Source: VYFG01 sp965248685 (GTDB taxonomy: Bacteria; Pseudomonadota; Gammaproteobacteria; Arenicellales; Poriferihabitantaceae). Taken from it: a stretch of DNA of 64,000 nt. Shown here piece by piece: positions 44,092 to 53,377 of the stretch. A program made the position numbers and the translations under genes. The stretch's first letter is position 1. Each line of letters begins with the position of its first letter. The stretch spans positions 744,001-808,000 of the forward strand of contig CBDFKC010000002.1 of NCBI GenBank assembly GCA_965248685.1. Direction: 5' to 3'. Below the pieces are notes generated by a model that was not told where the DNA came from, ran no database searches, and was given only the letters and a program-made list of their open reading frames with translations.

Positions 44092-44902
44092 AAACCTGCG
44101 CAATCAAAAGGTGTTTTCAGTTCGAAAACTTCCTGGTTTTACCTTCATTGCGGCGGCTTGTTTTGCAATGCTATACGCACCGATTCTTACGTTAGTCGGC
44201 TATTCCTTTAATTCGGGATCATCGCTTTCACTGTGGGAAGGATATTCATGGCGTTGGTATTACTCCGCCTGGCAAAATGACAAGGTACAGGATGCAACCC
44301 TGTTATCGTTGTTCGTCGCAATCCAGGCGGCGGGCTATGCCACTATACTTGCGACCATGGCCGCCCTGGGCACAACCCGTACTCGCGCGTATAAAGGTCA
44401 GACTGCGATTTACACCATGATCAATCAGCCGTTGATGGTACCGGAAATTGTGACTGCGGTTGCTTTGCTGATTTGTTTCGCCGCAATCAAACAATATACT
44501 AATTACCATGGTCTGATTTATCTGGTAGCCGCTCATACCGCATTTTGCATTCCTTTTGCTTATCTCCCGATCAGGGCGAGACTCGAAGATATGGATCGCT
44601 CACTGGAAATCGCTGCGGCGGATCTTTACGCGACTCCCTGGCGGAGCTTTCGCTACGTTACCCTACCGCTGATGTGGCCGGGAATACTGGCAGGGGGGAT
44701 GCTGGCATTTGTAATTTCCCTGGACGATGTGGTAATTACAGAATTCGTCAAATCTGCCGGTCAGGATACGTTACCAACCTATATGTTAGGCCAGTTACGC
44801 AGAGTAATTACACCCGAGATGAATGCAATTTCTACGGTGTTGCTGGCTGTTTCAATTATCATTGTTTCACTACTGTTTTTAATTAACCGAAAAAGAAATT
44901 AA
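44084..44902 (+). CDS. potC: Polyamine-type ABC transporter permease
   Basis: A 272-residue permease from ATG 44084 (MNENLRNQK), with GGA 7 nt before it; the frame extends 8 codons further back. Six helices and the EAA loop (EIAAADLYATPWRSFRYVTLP) match PotC. VISLDDVVITEFVKS near the C-terminus is typical. It partners the protein at 43165-44091 to form the channel. Confidence 0.9.
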   Translation: MNENLRNQKVFSVRKLPGFTFIAAACFAMLYAPILTLVGYSFNSGSSLSLWEGYSWRWYYSAWQNDKVQDATLLSLFVAIQAAGYATILATMAALGTTRTRAYKGQTAIYTMINQPLMVPEIVTAVALLICFAAIKQYTNYHGLIYLVAAHTAFCIPFAYLPIRARLEDMDRSLEIAAADLYATPWRSFRYVTLPLMWPGILAGGMLAFVISLDDVVITEFVKSAGQDTLPTYMLGQLRRVITPEMNAISTVLLAVSIIIVSLLFLINRKRN

Positions 44903-44935
44903 TTAATCTTTCTATCACACATAAGAGGAAAACCT

Positions 44936-45970
44936 ATGAAATACGCGTTGAGAAAGTCCATCGTTGCATTAACCATGGCTACCATTTCTGGTACAGCATT
45001 GGCAGCAGGAGAGCTCAATTTATTTAACTGGGGTAACTACACCAACCCGGATTTAATTACCAAATTTGAGCAGCAATACGATATTAAAGTAACCATTACA
45101 GACTACGATTCAAATGATGCTGCCCTGGCAAAGGTGAAAGCCGGGGGACATGGGTTTGATTTAGTGGTGCCTTCGGCAAATTATATTCCGATCTGGATCA
45201 GCGAAGGTTTACTGCTCGAAACCCGACCAGATCAAATGGATAATTTTACAAACGTATTGGATGAATTTGCCAATCCTGATTGGGATCCGGGTCGGCATTA
45301 TACGGTTCCCTGGCAATGGGGAAGTGTCGGAATGATCGTCGATACGTCGGTTTACTCTGGAGACATCAATACCGCTTCAATCTACCTCGACCCACCTGAC
45401 GAGCTTAAGGGCAAAATTAATGTTGCACCTGAAATGAATGACGTAATCAGTTCAGCGATTATGTATCTGGGTGGAGAGCCGTGTTCTACCGACAAGGCAT
45501 TGTTACGTAAAGTGCGTGACGCCCTGGTTGCTGCAAAACCTCATTGGTTGTCCATGGACTATGGTGTTATTGAAAAATTCGCGGGTCGGGATTTAGCTGC
45601 TTCACTCTATTGGAATGGCGCCGCTTTTCGCTCTCGTGAAAAAAATCCTGACGTACGTTATGGCTACCCCCAGGAAGGATTTGCCCTGTGGATGGATAGT
45701 GTCGGTGTTTTAAAGGATGCGAAAAATGTTGAAAATGCCAAACTATTTCAGAATTTTGCTATGGATCCTGAGAATGCCGCACTAATTTCTGCATTTGCCC
45801 GTTACGCCAATGGCATAAAAGGATCTGACGCATTTATGCCAGATGATATGAAAGACGCTCCGGAAATAATTATCGATCCGAGTCTTGCGGACGCAGGGAA
45901 ATTTTTACCAGCATGCTCTCCCGAAGCAACCACAATGTATACCGCTATCTGGACTGAGCTGCAAAAGTAA
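44936..45970 (+). CDS. potD: Polyamine-type periplasmic binding protein
   Basis: A 344-residue exported protein. Signal peptide 1-23 (SGTALAA cleavage), then ELNLFNWGNYTNPDLITKFE, the usual PotD/PotF start. FDLVVPSANYIPIWISEGLL and YTVPWQWGSVGMIVD line the ligand cleft; acidic residues for an amine ligand are present, but the exact ligand cannot be read. GAGGA lies 7 nt before the ATG. A strong hairpin terminator follows. Confidence 0.9.
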   Translation: MKYALRKSIVALTMATISGTALAAGELNLFNWGNYTNPDLITKFEQQYDIKVTITDYDSNDAALAKVKAGGHGFDLVVPSANYIPIWISEGLLLETRPDQMDNFTNVLDEFANPDWDPGRHYTVPWQWGSVGMIVDTSVYSGDINTASIYLDPPDELKGKINVAPEMNDVISSAIMYLGGEPCSTDKALLRKVRDALVAAKPHWLSMDYGVIEKFAGRDLAASLYWNGAAFRSREKNPDVRYGYPQEGFALWMDSVGVLKDAKNVENAKLFQNFAMDPENAALISAFARYANGIKGSDAFMPDDMKDAPEIIIDPSLADAGKFLPACSPEATTMYTAIWTELQK

Positions 45971-46025
45971 CCGTTCGAAAGAATTTCTGTAGTCACTCAC
46001 TGGGTGTAACAGGAAATCCAACTTC

Positions 46026-46059
46026 AGGGCTACCGTGAACTAGTTCATGGTGGCCCTTT
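46026..46059 (+). terminator. Long hairpin terminator after potD
   Basis: AGGGCTACCGTGAAC and GTTCATGGTGGCCCT form a 15-bp stem with two G-U pairs, followed by a short TTTAAC. It closes the potABCD unit before the hydrolase genes. Confidence 0.7.
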
Positions 46060-46088
46060 AACTCCGACTAACTCCAATACAAATTGTT

Positions 46089-47285
46089 ATGCAAAAGAAT
46101 GCCACGGGTATTGCTTTGTCTGAAGCCAACCGGATACCCAAAGAACATTGGGATCGAGCTCCGTGGAATCGATGGACGTTCCAGAATATAAGGCAAATTC
46201 TGCCAACGGCTGAAGTCTGGCGAGGCAATGGTCGAACCTGGGAATTACCAGTGGGCCAAATTGATCTGGATAACATTGAATTTAGTACTGCAGACCTCCC
46301 TTCGGTCAGGATCAACGACTGGCTGGACTCCAGTTATACCGATGGAATTATTGTCTTGCACAAAGGCGACAATGTATTCGAACGCTATATGAATGGAATG
46401 ACCGAGCGAACCCTGCACTTATCCCAATCCATGGCTAAATCAATTGTGGGATCCGTCGCCGGAATCCTGATGGGAAGGGGGATTCTGAAATCGGATGAAT
46501 ATATAACAACATATTTAACAGAGCTCAAAAACACTGGCTGGAAAGGAGCTACCGTCCAACAAGTAATGGATATGACCACTGGGGTTAAATTCGTCGAGGA
46601 CTACGAAGCCCTGGATTCAGATATTGCTCGCACTGATATTGCCAGTGGTTGGAAGCAGGCACCACCTGGTTACAAGGGTCCTGTCTGTATATGGGATCAA
46701 ATTATGGGGTTGGTAGAAACCACAAGACCACACGGCAGTCTATTCGAATATCGCTCTATCGAAACTGACGTGTTAGCTCATTGTTTGGAGCGCATAACCA
46801 GCACGCGTTTAGCGGAACTTATTAGTGTTGAACTCTGGCAACCGTTGGGTTGTGAAGAAAGCGCGTATTTTAGCGTAGACCCAGTTGGCTATTCCCTTGC
46901 TGATGGTGGCTTTAATGCAACACTAAGAGACTATGCCCGGTTTGGTCAGATGCTTTTGCAACGGGGCATGGCAAATGGTCGGCAGGTTGTCCCTTCCGAG
47001 TGGATTGAAGATATAAATAATACCAACGGCGAGTTATTTGGCTATCCCTATAACATGGCGACTCCCAATGGGAGTTATCGCAATCAATTTTGGATAGAGG
47101 ATGTACATCAGCAAGCGTTTATGGCACGCGGGGTGTTTGGCCAATTGATTTACATTGATCCAACGCAACAGCTGGTGATCGTAAAGCTATCCAGCTGGCC
47201 GGAATTTACTTCTGTAGCAAGATTGCGCACCGCACTTGATGCAATTCATGGGATTGCACAATTTCTAAATTCCAGTGTCCAGTGA
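46089..47285 (+). CDS. Beta-lactamase-fold serine hydrolase (NylB/EstB-like), copy 1
   Basis: A 398-residue cytosolic protein with no signal peptide. The catalytic S-x-x-K is in LSQSMAKSIVGS, the Tyr motif is FEYRSIETD, and the third box is MARGVFGQLIYIDP. This pattern belongs to class C-like esterases and 6-aminohexanoate-dimer hydrolases rather than true beta-lactamases. The N-terminal WNRWTFQNIRQILPT block recurs in copy 2 as SRWAFHNVRELIPT. The two are tandem paralogues 28-31 bp apart, between a polyamine and a peptide transporter. An amide or ester hydrolase acting on imported compounds is likely. Confidence 0.8.
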   Translation: MQKNATGIALSEANRIPKEHWDRAPWNRWTFQNIRQILPTAEVWRGNGRTWELPVGQIDLDNIEFSTADLPSVRINDWLDSSYTDGIIVLHKGDNVFERYMNGMTERTLHLSQSMAKSIVGSVAGILMGRGILKSDEYITTYLTELKNTGWKGATVQQVMDMTTGVKFVEDYEALDSDIARTDIASGWKQAPPGYKGPVCIWDQIMGLVETTRPHGSLFEYRSIETDVLAHCLERITSTRLAELISVELWQPLGCEESAYFSVDPVGYSLADGGFNATLRDYARFGQMLLQRGMANGRQVVPSEWIEDINNTNGELFGYPYNMATPNGSYRNQFWIEDVHQQAFMARGVFGQLIYIDPTQQLVIVKLSSWPEFTSVARLRTALDAIHGIAQFLNSSVQ

Positions 47286-47316
47286 CTGATTGGGCAAACC
47301 CAACTATTGAAGTGTG

Positions 47317-48465
47317 ATGATAAATCCAGACTGGCGAAAACCCGAGGGGACTGATATTAGTAATTGGAGGCTGACTCCTTACAGTCGGTGGGCTTTTCAC
47401 AATGTCAGGGAATTAATACCAACAACTTTGATAAGCGCCACCGGTATTGCAGAAAATAATACCAAACAAGATTTCAGCAGCTGGCCAGACAGCGGCGCAC
47501 TGGAAACTCTGTTAACTGAATCTCATGCTGACTGCCTGGTGGTGCTTCATAAGGGAACAAAAACCTGGCAGTGGAACGCCAGTCATTGCGATATAAACAA
47601 GCCTCATATTGTTTTCTCCATTAGCAAATCGATTACCTCGATGCTTGCGGGTATTTTAGTCGGTCAGGGACTGATCGACGTGAATGAGAATGTAGTGCAC
47701 TATTTACCGGGTACTCAATACAGTGCCTATCGGGATTGCACCGTGCAACAGCTGCTCGATATGACGGTTTCCCTCGCGTTCGAGGAGTCTTATCTGGATA
47801 TGGCTGGTGACTACGGCCGATACCGTGATGCGACCGGCTGGAATCCGGTTGATCAGCTCAACCCGGGATCAACCCTCGAGCCATTTTTATATGGATTACA
47901 GAAAGCTGGGATCGAACACGGGGTACAATTCAACTATAAATCTCCCAATTCTGATTTACTCGGGTTGTTACTCGAACGAGTAAGCGGTATGCCTTATGCT
48001 GAACTTTTGTCGACCCTGATTTGGCGGCCTATGGACGCGGAAACCGATGCATATGTTACGGTCGACCGGTCCATACTCGCTCGAGCCGCTGGCGGCATTT
48101 GCATAACGGTAAATGACCTCGCCCATTTTGGTCAGCTGATACTTGATCGCGGCTCTGTCAATGGCCAACAACTGATTCCCGAATTCTGGATTTCCGATAC
48201 ATTTACCAATGGTGATTATGCTGCCTGGGCTCTCGGAAGCTATTCTCAATTTCTACCCCAGGGGCGATATCGAAACAAGTGGTACCAAATCGGCAACCGC
48301 GATAATTGTTGGGCTGCAATAGGCATCCACGGACAATGGTTATACATCAATCCATCAACTTCCGTAGTGATAGCAAAATTGTCATCTCAACCTGAGCCAT
48401 TGGACGAGAAATTAGATATCTTGATGTTACAGACATTCGAAAGGATCAGTCACGGATTCGGCTAA
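47317..48465 (+). CDS. Beta-lactamase-fold serine hydrolase (NylB/EstB-like), copy 2
   Basis: A 382-residue protein from ATG 47317; a GTG one codon earlier is an alternative start. S-x-x-K is VFSISKSITSM, the Tyr motif is FNYKSPNSDL, closer to the usual Y-x-N, and the third box is AIGIHGQWLYINP. There is no signal peptide. It shares the N-terminal WAFHNVRELIPT block and overall order with copy 1, so it arose by tandem duplication. The substrate is unknown; NylB-type linear amide hydrolysis or an esterase are the main options. Confidence 0.8.
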   Translation: MINPDWRKPEGTDISNWRLTPYSRWAFHNVRELIPTTLISATGIAENNTKQDFSSWPDSGALETLLTESHADCLVVLHKGTKTWQWNASHCDINKPHIVFSISKSITSMLAGILVGQGLIDVNENVVHYLPGTQYSAYRDCTVQQLLDMTVSLAFEESYLDMAGDYGRYRDATGWNPVDQLNPGSTLEPFLYGLQKAGIEHGVQFNYKSPNSDLLGLLLERVSGMPYAELLSTLIWRPMDAETDAYVTVDRSILARAAGGICITVNDLAHFGQLILDRGSVNGQQLIPEFWISDTFTNGDYAAWALGSYSQFLPQGRYRNKWYQIGNRDNCWAAIGIHGQWLYINPSTSVVIAKLSSQPEPLDEKLDILMLQTFERISHGFG

Positions 48466-48753
48466 GTCGATTGGCACAAGATATTCTATTGAATGACTTG
48501 TCTTATATAAATGCGGACATGGATTTCTAAGTTTAATACGCGATACACTATCTAGATCCCAATAATGACAAAGATTTAAACTCCATCCCTGTTGCAATAT
48601 TGTTCGATAGTTGGTGAAATGGAACGAACGATCTTTATTCCAGATCGGTAGATAAATTGTTTCAATACCTGGGGAGTTCTGCGGAAAAAGGCGTCACATG
48701 CCCATGACCGTCGATTACCCACATAACTTATGTATACCCACACGGAGGGTTAA

Positions 48754-50361
48754 ATGAAAAAAATACTTCTAAACAAACATTCTTTAAAACTTATGGCAGC
48801 AGCGGTAGCGCTTTCTGTCTCCATGGGAGCTCATGCCAAAACTTTGGTGTATTGCTCTGAGGGAAGTCCGGAAGGATTCAACCCTGCACTCTATACAGCT
48901 GGCACAACCTTCGATGCCTCGTCCCGAGCTATTTTCAACCGGCTGGTCGAGTTTGAACGTGGTGGAACTAATATTGTTCCAGCATTGGCCGAGTCATGGT
49001 CGGTTTCTGACGACGGCAAAGAATACACATTTAATCTGCGAAAAGGTGTCAAGTTTCACACCACCAGCGGTTTTACCCCGAGTCGGGATTTCAACGCAGA
49101 CGACGTTGTATTCAGCTTTAAACGCCAGGGAGACGAAAATCATCCTTACCATAAAATTTCCGGCGGCGCCTATGAGTATTTCAATGGTATGTCGATGCCG
49201 GATTTGCTGAATGACGTGGTCAAGGTAGACGATCACACTGTCAAGTTTGTATTGAATCGTCCCGAGGCACCTATGATTGCCAATCTTGGTATGGATTTTG
49301 CGTCCATTATGTCAGCGGAACACGCGGACAGTATGATGGCTGCTGGCACTCCCGATAAAGTGGATCTGGAGCCAATAGGCACTGGACCATTTCAACTGGT
49401 GGCTTATCAAAAAGACGCTGTCATTCGCTACAAAGCCCATCCTGACTATTGGGCTGGTAAAGCCGCGATTGATGATCTGGTGTTTGCTATTACCATTGAC
49501 CCATCGGTTCGGTATCAGAAATTAAAAGCTGGTGAATGTCATGTTATGCCCTACCCTAACCCGGCAGATATTGATGCGATGCGTGCTGACGCGGATATCA
49601 ATATGCTGGAGCAGGAAGGTCTTAACGTTGGGTACCTGGCCTACAATAGCAAAATGGCACCTTTCGATAATCCTAAGGTTCGAAAAGCGCTGAACATGGC
49701 GATTAATAAAGCCGCCATTATAGATGGCGTGTTTCAGGGCGCAGGTAAAGTCGCAAAGAACCCGATTCCACCTACTATCTGGTCTTACAACGACGCTACG
49801 GTCGATGACGGATATGATCCTGTGGCAGCCAAAGCCATGCTGGATGAAGCCGGTGTTTCTGGCCTTAAAACCAAAGTATGGGCAATGCCAGTACAGCGTC
49901 CTTATAACCCCAATGCCCGGCGTATGGCAGAATTGATCCAGGCTGACTGGGCCGCTGTTGGTGTCGAAGTCGAAATTGTTTCTTTTGAATGGGGCGAGTA
50001 CTTAAAGCGGTCCAAAGCAGAAGATCGGGACGGTGCGGTACTATTGGGCTGGACCGGAGACAACGGCGATCCAGATAATTTTCTGGCAGTGCTACTTGGT
50101 TGTGACGGAATAGGTGGTTCCAATCGCGCGCAATGGTGTCATCAACCATTTGAAGATTTAATTCAAAAGGCGAAAATAACCAGCGACGTAGCAGAACGAA
50201 CCAGGCTCTATGAAGAGGCCCAAATTGTTTTTAAGGAACAAGCACCATGGGCGACCATCGCGCATTCGGTAGTTTTTATGCCTATGCTAAATAGCGTCAA
50301 AGACTATAAGATCGATCCTTTCGGTGGCCACATATTTTATGGTGTAGATCTGGTCGAGTAA
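48754..50361 (+). CDS. dppA: Dipeptide-type periplasmic binding protein
   Basis: A 535-residue exported protein; the signal peptide ends at AHAKT near residue 29. It has VYCSEGSPEGFNPALYTAGT, LNRPEAPMIANLGMDFASI and the C-terminal LGWTGDNGDPDNFLAVLLGC, all close to DppA. GGAGG lies 5 nt before the ATG. The 288-bp upstream gap has no gene but may hold the promoter. The gene is followed by a terminator-like hairpin before the permease genes, which would give more binding protein than transporter. Confidence 0.93.
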   Translation: MKKILLNKHSLKLMAAAVALSVSMGAHAKTLVYCSEGSPEGFNPALYTAGTTFDASSRAIFNRLVEFERGGTNIVPALAESWSVSDDGKEYTFNLRKGVKFHTTSGFTPSRDFNADDVVFSFKRQGDENHPYHKISGGAYEYFNGMSMPDLLNDVVKVDDHTVKFVLNRPEAPMIANLGMDFASIMSAEHADSMMAAGTPDKVDLEPIGTGPFQLVAYQKDAVIRYKAHPDYWAGKAAIDDLVFAITIDPSVRYQKLKAGECHVMPYPNPADIDAMRADADINMLEQEGLNVGYLAYNSKMAPFDNPKVRKALNMAINKAAIIDGVFQGAGKVAKNPIPPTIWSYNDATVDDGYDPVAAKAMLDEAGVSGLKTKVWAMPVQRPYNPNARRMAELIQADWAAVGVEVEIVSFEWGEYLKRSKAEDRDGAVLLGWTGDNGDPDNFLAVLLGCDGIGGSNRAQWCHQPFEDLIQKAKITSDVAERTRLYEEAQIVFKEQAPWATIAHSVVFMPMLNSVKDYKIDPFGGHIFYGVDLVE

Positions 50362-50388
50362 TTGAAATAGCAAACTGGGTATATGCAA

Positions 50389-50417
50389 GGGGGCATGGAA
50401 TTTCCTGCCCCCTTTTT
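50389..50417 (+). terminator. Hairpin between dppA and dppB
   Basis: GGGGGCA and TGCCCCC form a perfect 7-bp G/C-rich stem around 10 nt and are followed by TTTTT, an intrinsic terminator. It lies 28 bp after dppA and may act as a partial stop that favours dppA mRNA. Confidence 0.8.
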
Positions 50418-50479
50418 CAGTTTTTCTATCTGTATACTAATTACGTTACCGTGTTAACGATTCGTCCGTATTAGGAACG

Positions 50480-51490
50480 ATGCTGCGTTTTATTCTGACC
50501 CGGGTGGGCCTTGTCATTCCAACCTTTATTGGAATCACCCTGCTGACCTTTGCCATGATCAGGATGGTCCCGGGGGACCCCATCGAATTGCTCGCCGGCG
50601 AGCGCGGTGTTACCCCGGAACGTCATGCGCAACTACGCGCCGAATACGGTTTTGACCAACCATTGTTGGTGCAATACGGAAATTATGTCGGTGGCATACT
50701 GCAGGGGGATCTCGGCAAATCCATTACCACCAAACAACCGGTTTTAAACGAGTTCTTTACTCTGTTTCCGGCAACCGTAGAGTTATCAGTCTGTGCAATA
50801 ATTTTAGCGATGCTTATTGGGTTGCCGGCAGGAATAATGGCCGCTATCAAACGGGGTTCGGTATACGATCATGCCATGATGGGCACTGCCCTAACCGGTT
50901 TTTCCATGCCGATATTCTGGTGGGCATTGCTGCTCATCATCCTGTTTTCCGGAACTCTTGGATGGACACCGGTTTCAGGAAGAATTTCGCTGCTGTATTT
51001 CTTTGAACCGGTGACCGGCTTTATGCTGATCGACAGTTACTTGTCTGGCCAGAAAGGCGCTTTTACTTCCGCACTCAGTCACCTGATTCTACCGACAATT
51101 GTCCTTAGCACCATCCCTCTTGCAGTTATTGCACGACAAACCCGTTCGGCGATGCTGGAAGTACTAAATGAAGATTATGTGCGTACGGCAAAAGCTAAGG
51201 GACTCTCCCCATTCAGAGTGGTTGGAGTGCACGCATTGCGAAACGCATTAATTCCGGTGATTACAGTCATCGGCCTGCAGGTCGGCGTTTTGTTTTCCGG
51301 GGCCGTCCTTACTGAGAGTATATTTTCCTGGCCGGGTATCGGAAAATGGTTGATTGACTCTATCGGTCGTCGTGACTATCCATCGGTCCAGGGCGGTATA
51401 TTGTTGATTGCCACCACGGTTATTTTAGTCAATTTGCTGGTCGATCTCGTATACGGTTTGATCAACCCCAGAATTCGCCATACCCGTTGA
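50480..51490 (+). CDS. dppB: Dipeptide-type ABC transporter permease
   Basis: A 336-residue permease starting MLRFILTRVGLVIPTFIGIT with ATG 50480 and AGGA 3 nt before it. Six helices, the EAA-like loop (YVRTAKAKGLSPFRVVGVHALRNALIP) and GAVLTESIFSWPGIGKWLID are typical of DppB/OppB. It is followed 7 bp later by dppC. Confidence 0.93.
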   Translation: MLRFILTRVGLVIPTFIGITLLTFAMIRMVPGDPIELLAGERGVTPERHAQLRAEYGFDQPLLVQYGNYVGGILQGDLGKSITTKQPVLNEFFTLFPATVELSVCAIILAMLIGLPAGIMAAIKRGSVYDHAMMGTALTGFSMPIFWWALLLIILFSGTLGWTPVSGRISLLYFFEPVTGFMLIDSYLSGQKGAFTSALSHLILPTIVLSTIPLAVIARQTRSAMLEVLNEDYVRTAKAKGLSPFRVVGVHALRNALIPVITVIGLQVGVLFSGAVLTESIFSWPGIGKWLIDSIGRRDYPSVQGGILLIATTVILVNLLVDLVYGLINPRIRHTR

Positions 51491-51497
51491 TGATGTA

Positions 51498-52409
51498 ATG
51501 TCCTATCCCGCCATTTCCGAAAACACTACCGGTAACGGAATAACGCCGCCTGGACCATTTAAGGAGTTCTGGCAGTATTTCTGTGAGAACCGCGGCGCTC
51601 TGGCGGGACTTATAGTGTTTCTCCTGGTGGTATTGATGGCGATATTTGCTTCCTGGATTGCACCCTACTCTCCTGCCGAGCAGTACCGTGATGCCTTCCT
51701 GGCACCGCCATTCTGGGAACAAGGGGGATCGACTCGCTTTTTGCTCGGAACCGATGCGGTGGGGCGAGATATTTTGTCCCGTCTGATCCATGGCTCGAGA
51801 TACTCATTAGTTATCGGGGCAATCGTGGTCACATTATCCATCACCGTGGGTATTGCCCTGGGGTTGATTGCCGGATTTGCTCGCGGGATTGTTGAAATCA
51901 TGATTATGCGAGCAATGGACATCATGTTATCACTGCCGAGTTTGTTACTCGCTGTGGTAATTGTGGCTATTTTAGGTCCCGGCCTCTTCAATGCGATGCT
52001 GGCGATTTCAATTGTGTATCTGCCTCACCTGGTGCGCCTTACCAGGGCGGCGGCGATTACTGAATTGAGTAAAGATTATGTTACCGCTTCCAGGGTCAGT
52101 GGTGCCGGCATTTTTCGACTGATGTGGATAACCGTATTACCCAACTGTATGGCACCCCTGATTGTCCAGGCAACCTTAAGTTTTTCCAGTGCCATTTTGG
52201 ACGCTGCCGCTTTGGGATTCCTCGGTATGGGTGCGCAACCACCAACACCCGAATGGGGAACCATGTTGGCCGAGTCCAGAGAATTCGTCTTGCGCGCCTG
52301 GTGGGTAGTAACCTTTCCTGGATTAGCCATCCTGATAACCGTGCTGGCGTTGAATTTGCTGGGGGATGGTCTACGAGACGCCCTTGATCCCAAACTTAAG
52401 CGGCAGTAG
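51498..52409 (+). CDS. dppC: Dipeptide-type ABC transporter permease
   Basis: A 303-residue permease. The cytosolic N-terminal tail (about 40 residues) precedes helix 1. FLLGTDAVGRDILSRLIHGS is the signature of DppC/OppC, and SRVSGAGIFRLMWITVLPN is the EAA loop. The C-terminal end has LGDGLRDALDPKLKR. It forms the membrane channel with DppB and ends 2 bp before dppD. Confidence 0.93.
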   Translation: MSYPAISENTTGNGITPPGPFKEFWQYFCENRGALAGLIVFLLVVLMAIFASWIAPYSPAEQYRDAFLAPPFWEQGGSTRFLLGTDAVGRDILSRLIHGSRYSLVIGAIVVTLSITVGIALGLIAGFARGIVEIMIMRAMDIMLSLPSLLLAVVIVAILGPGLFNAMLAISIVYLPHLVRLTRAAAITELSKDYVTASRVSGAGIFRLMWITVLPNCMAPLIVQATLSFSSAILDAAALGFLGMGAQPPTPEWGTMLAESREFVLRAWWVVTFPGLAILITVLALNLLGDGLRDALDPKLKRQ

Positions 52410-52411
52410 CT

Positions 52412-53377
52412 ATGGCGCTGCTTGAAATTGAAAACCTGACTGTAAGCTTTGATAAATTCCGTGCTGTGGACACTGTGTCGTTGTCAGTCGACCAGGGGCA
52501 GACCGTCGGGATCGTTGGGGAATCCGGCTCCGGTAAGAGCGTTAGTATGCTGGCGTTAATGGGGCTAATTGCTTATCCAGGAAAAATACAGGCTGATAAA
52601 CTTGTTTTCGACGGTCACGATCTGCTCGCGATGTCATCCAGCAAGCGTCGTAAAATCACCGGCAAAGATGTCGCGATGATCTTTCAGGAACCGATGACCA
52701 GTCTTAATCCCTGTTTTACCGTTGGATTTCAGATTGTCGAAGCCCTTAAGGTCCATGAAGGCGGCAGTCGTCGCGCCCGGCGTAGTCGTGCCGTTGAGCT
52801 ATTCGATCAGGTAGGAATACCTGATCCGGGGCGCCGACTCAGTGCGTTTCCCCATCAATTGTCGGGAGGAATGAATCAACGGGTCATGATGGCTATGGCA
52901 ATTGCCTGCCGACCGAAACTCTTGATTGCCGATGAACCTACCACGGCACTGGATGTAACCATACAGGCTCAAATACTCGACCTGCTGTTAGCAATTCAGC
53001 AAGAAACCGACATGGCCATGATTTTGATTACCCACGACATGGGCGTAATCGCAGAAACGGTCGGTGAGGTGAACGTAATGTATGCGGGTCAAATAGTGGA
53101 ACAACGTGGAGTAAACGCGCTGTTCAACAACCCTACCCACCCCTATACCAGCGCGCTACTCGAAGCATTACCTGAGCGCAGCAAAGGATCCCGACGTTTG
53201 CCAACTATTCCGGGTGTGGTTCCTGGTCCTTTTGACCGGCCCAAAGGATGTTTATTTAACCCTCGTTGTAATCGGGTTACAGATAACTGTCGAGCCGAAC
53301 GTCCTGAATTACACGTTTCGCCAGATCAGAGTGCAGTCAGGTGCCTGTATCCGTTGACCCCAGGGCAAAATGTCTAA
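52412..53377 (+). CDS. dppD: Dipeptide-type ABC transporter ATP-binding protein
   Basis: A 321-residue ATPase. Walker A GESGSGKSVSM, Q loop FQEPMTSLNP, signature LSGGMNQRVMMAMAI, Walker B LLIADEPTTALD and LITHDMGVIAE are intact. The C-terminal cysteines (GCLFNPRCNRVTDNC) are the oligopeptide-type [4Fe-4S] or metal motif. Its stop overlaps the dppF start by 8 nt. Confidence 0.94.
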   Translation: MALLEIENLTVSFDKFRAVDTVSLSVDQGQTVGIVGESGSGKSVSMLALMGLIAYPGKIQADKLVFDGHDLLAMSSSKRRKITGKDVAMIFQEPMTSLNPCFTVGFQIVEALKVHEGGSRRARRSRAVELFDQVGIPDPGRRLSAFPHQLSGGMNQRVMMAMAIACRPKLLIADEPTTALDVTIQAQILDLLLAIQQETDMAMILITHDMGVIAETVGEVNVMYAGQIVEQRGVNALFNNPTHPYTSALLEALPERSKGSRRLPTIPGVVPGPFDRPKGCLFNPRCNRVTDNCRAERPELHVSPDQSAVRCLYPLTPGQNV

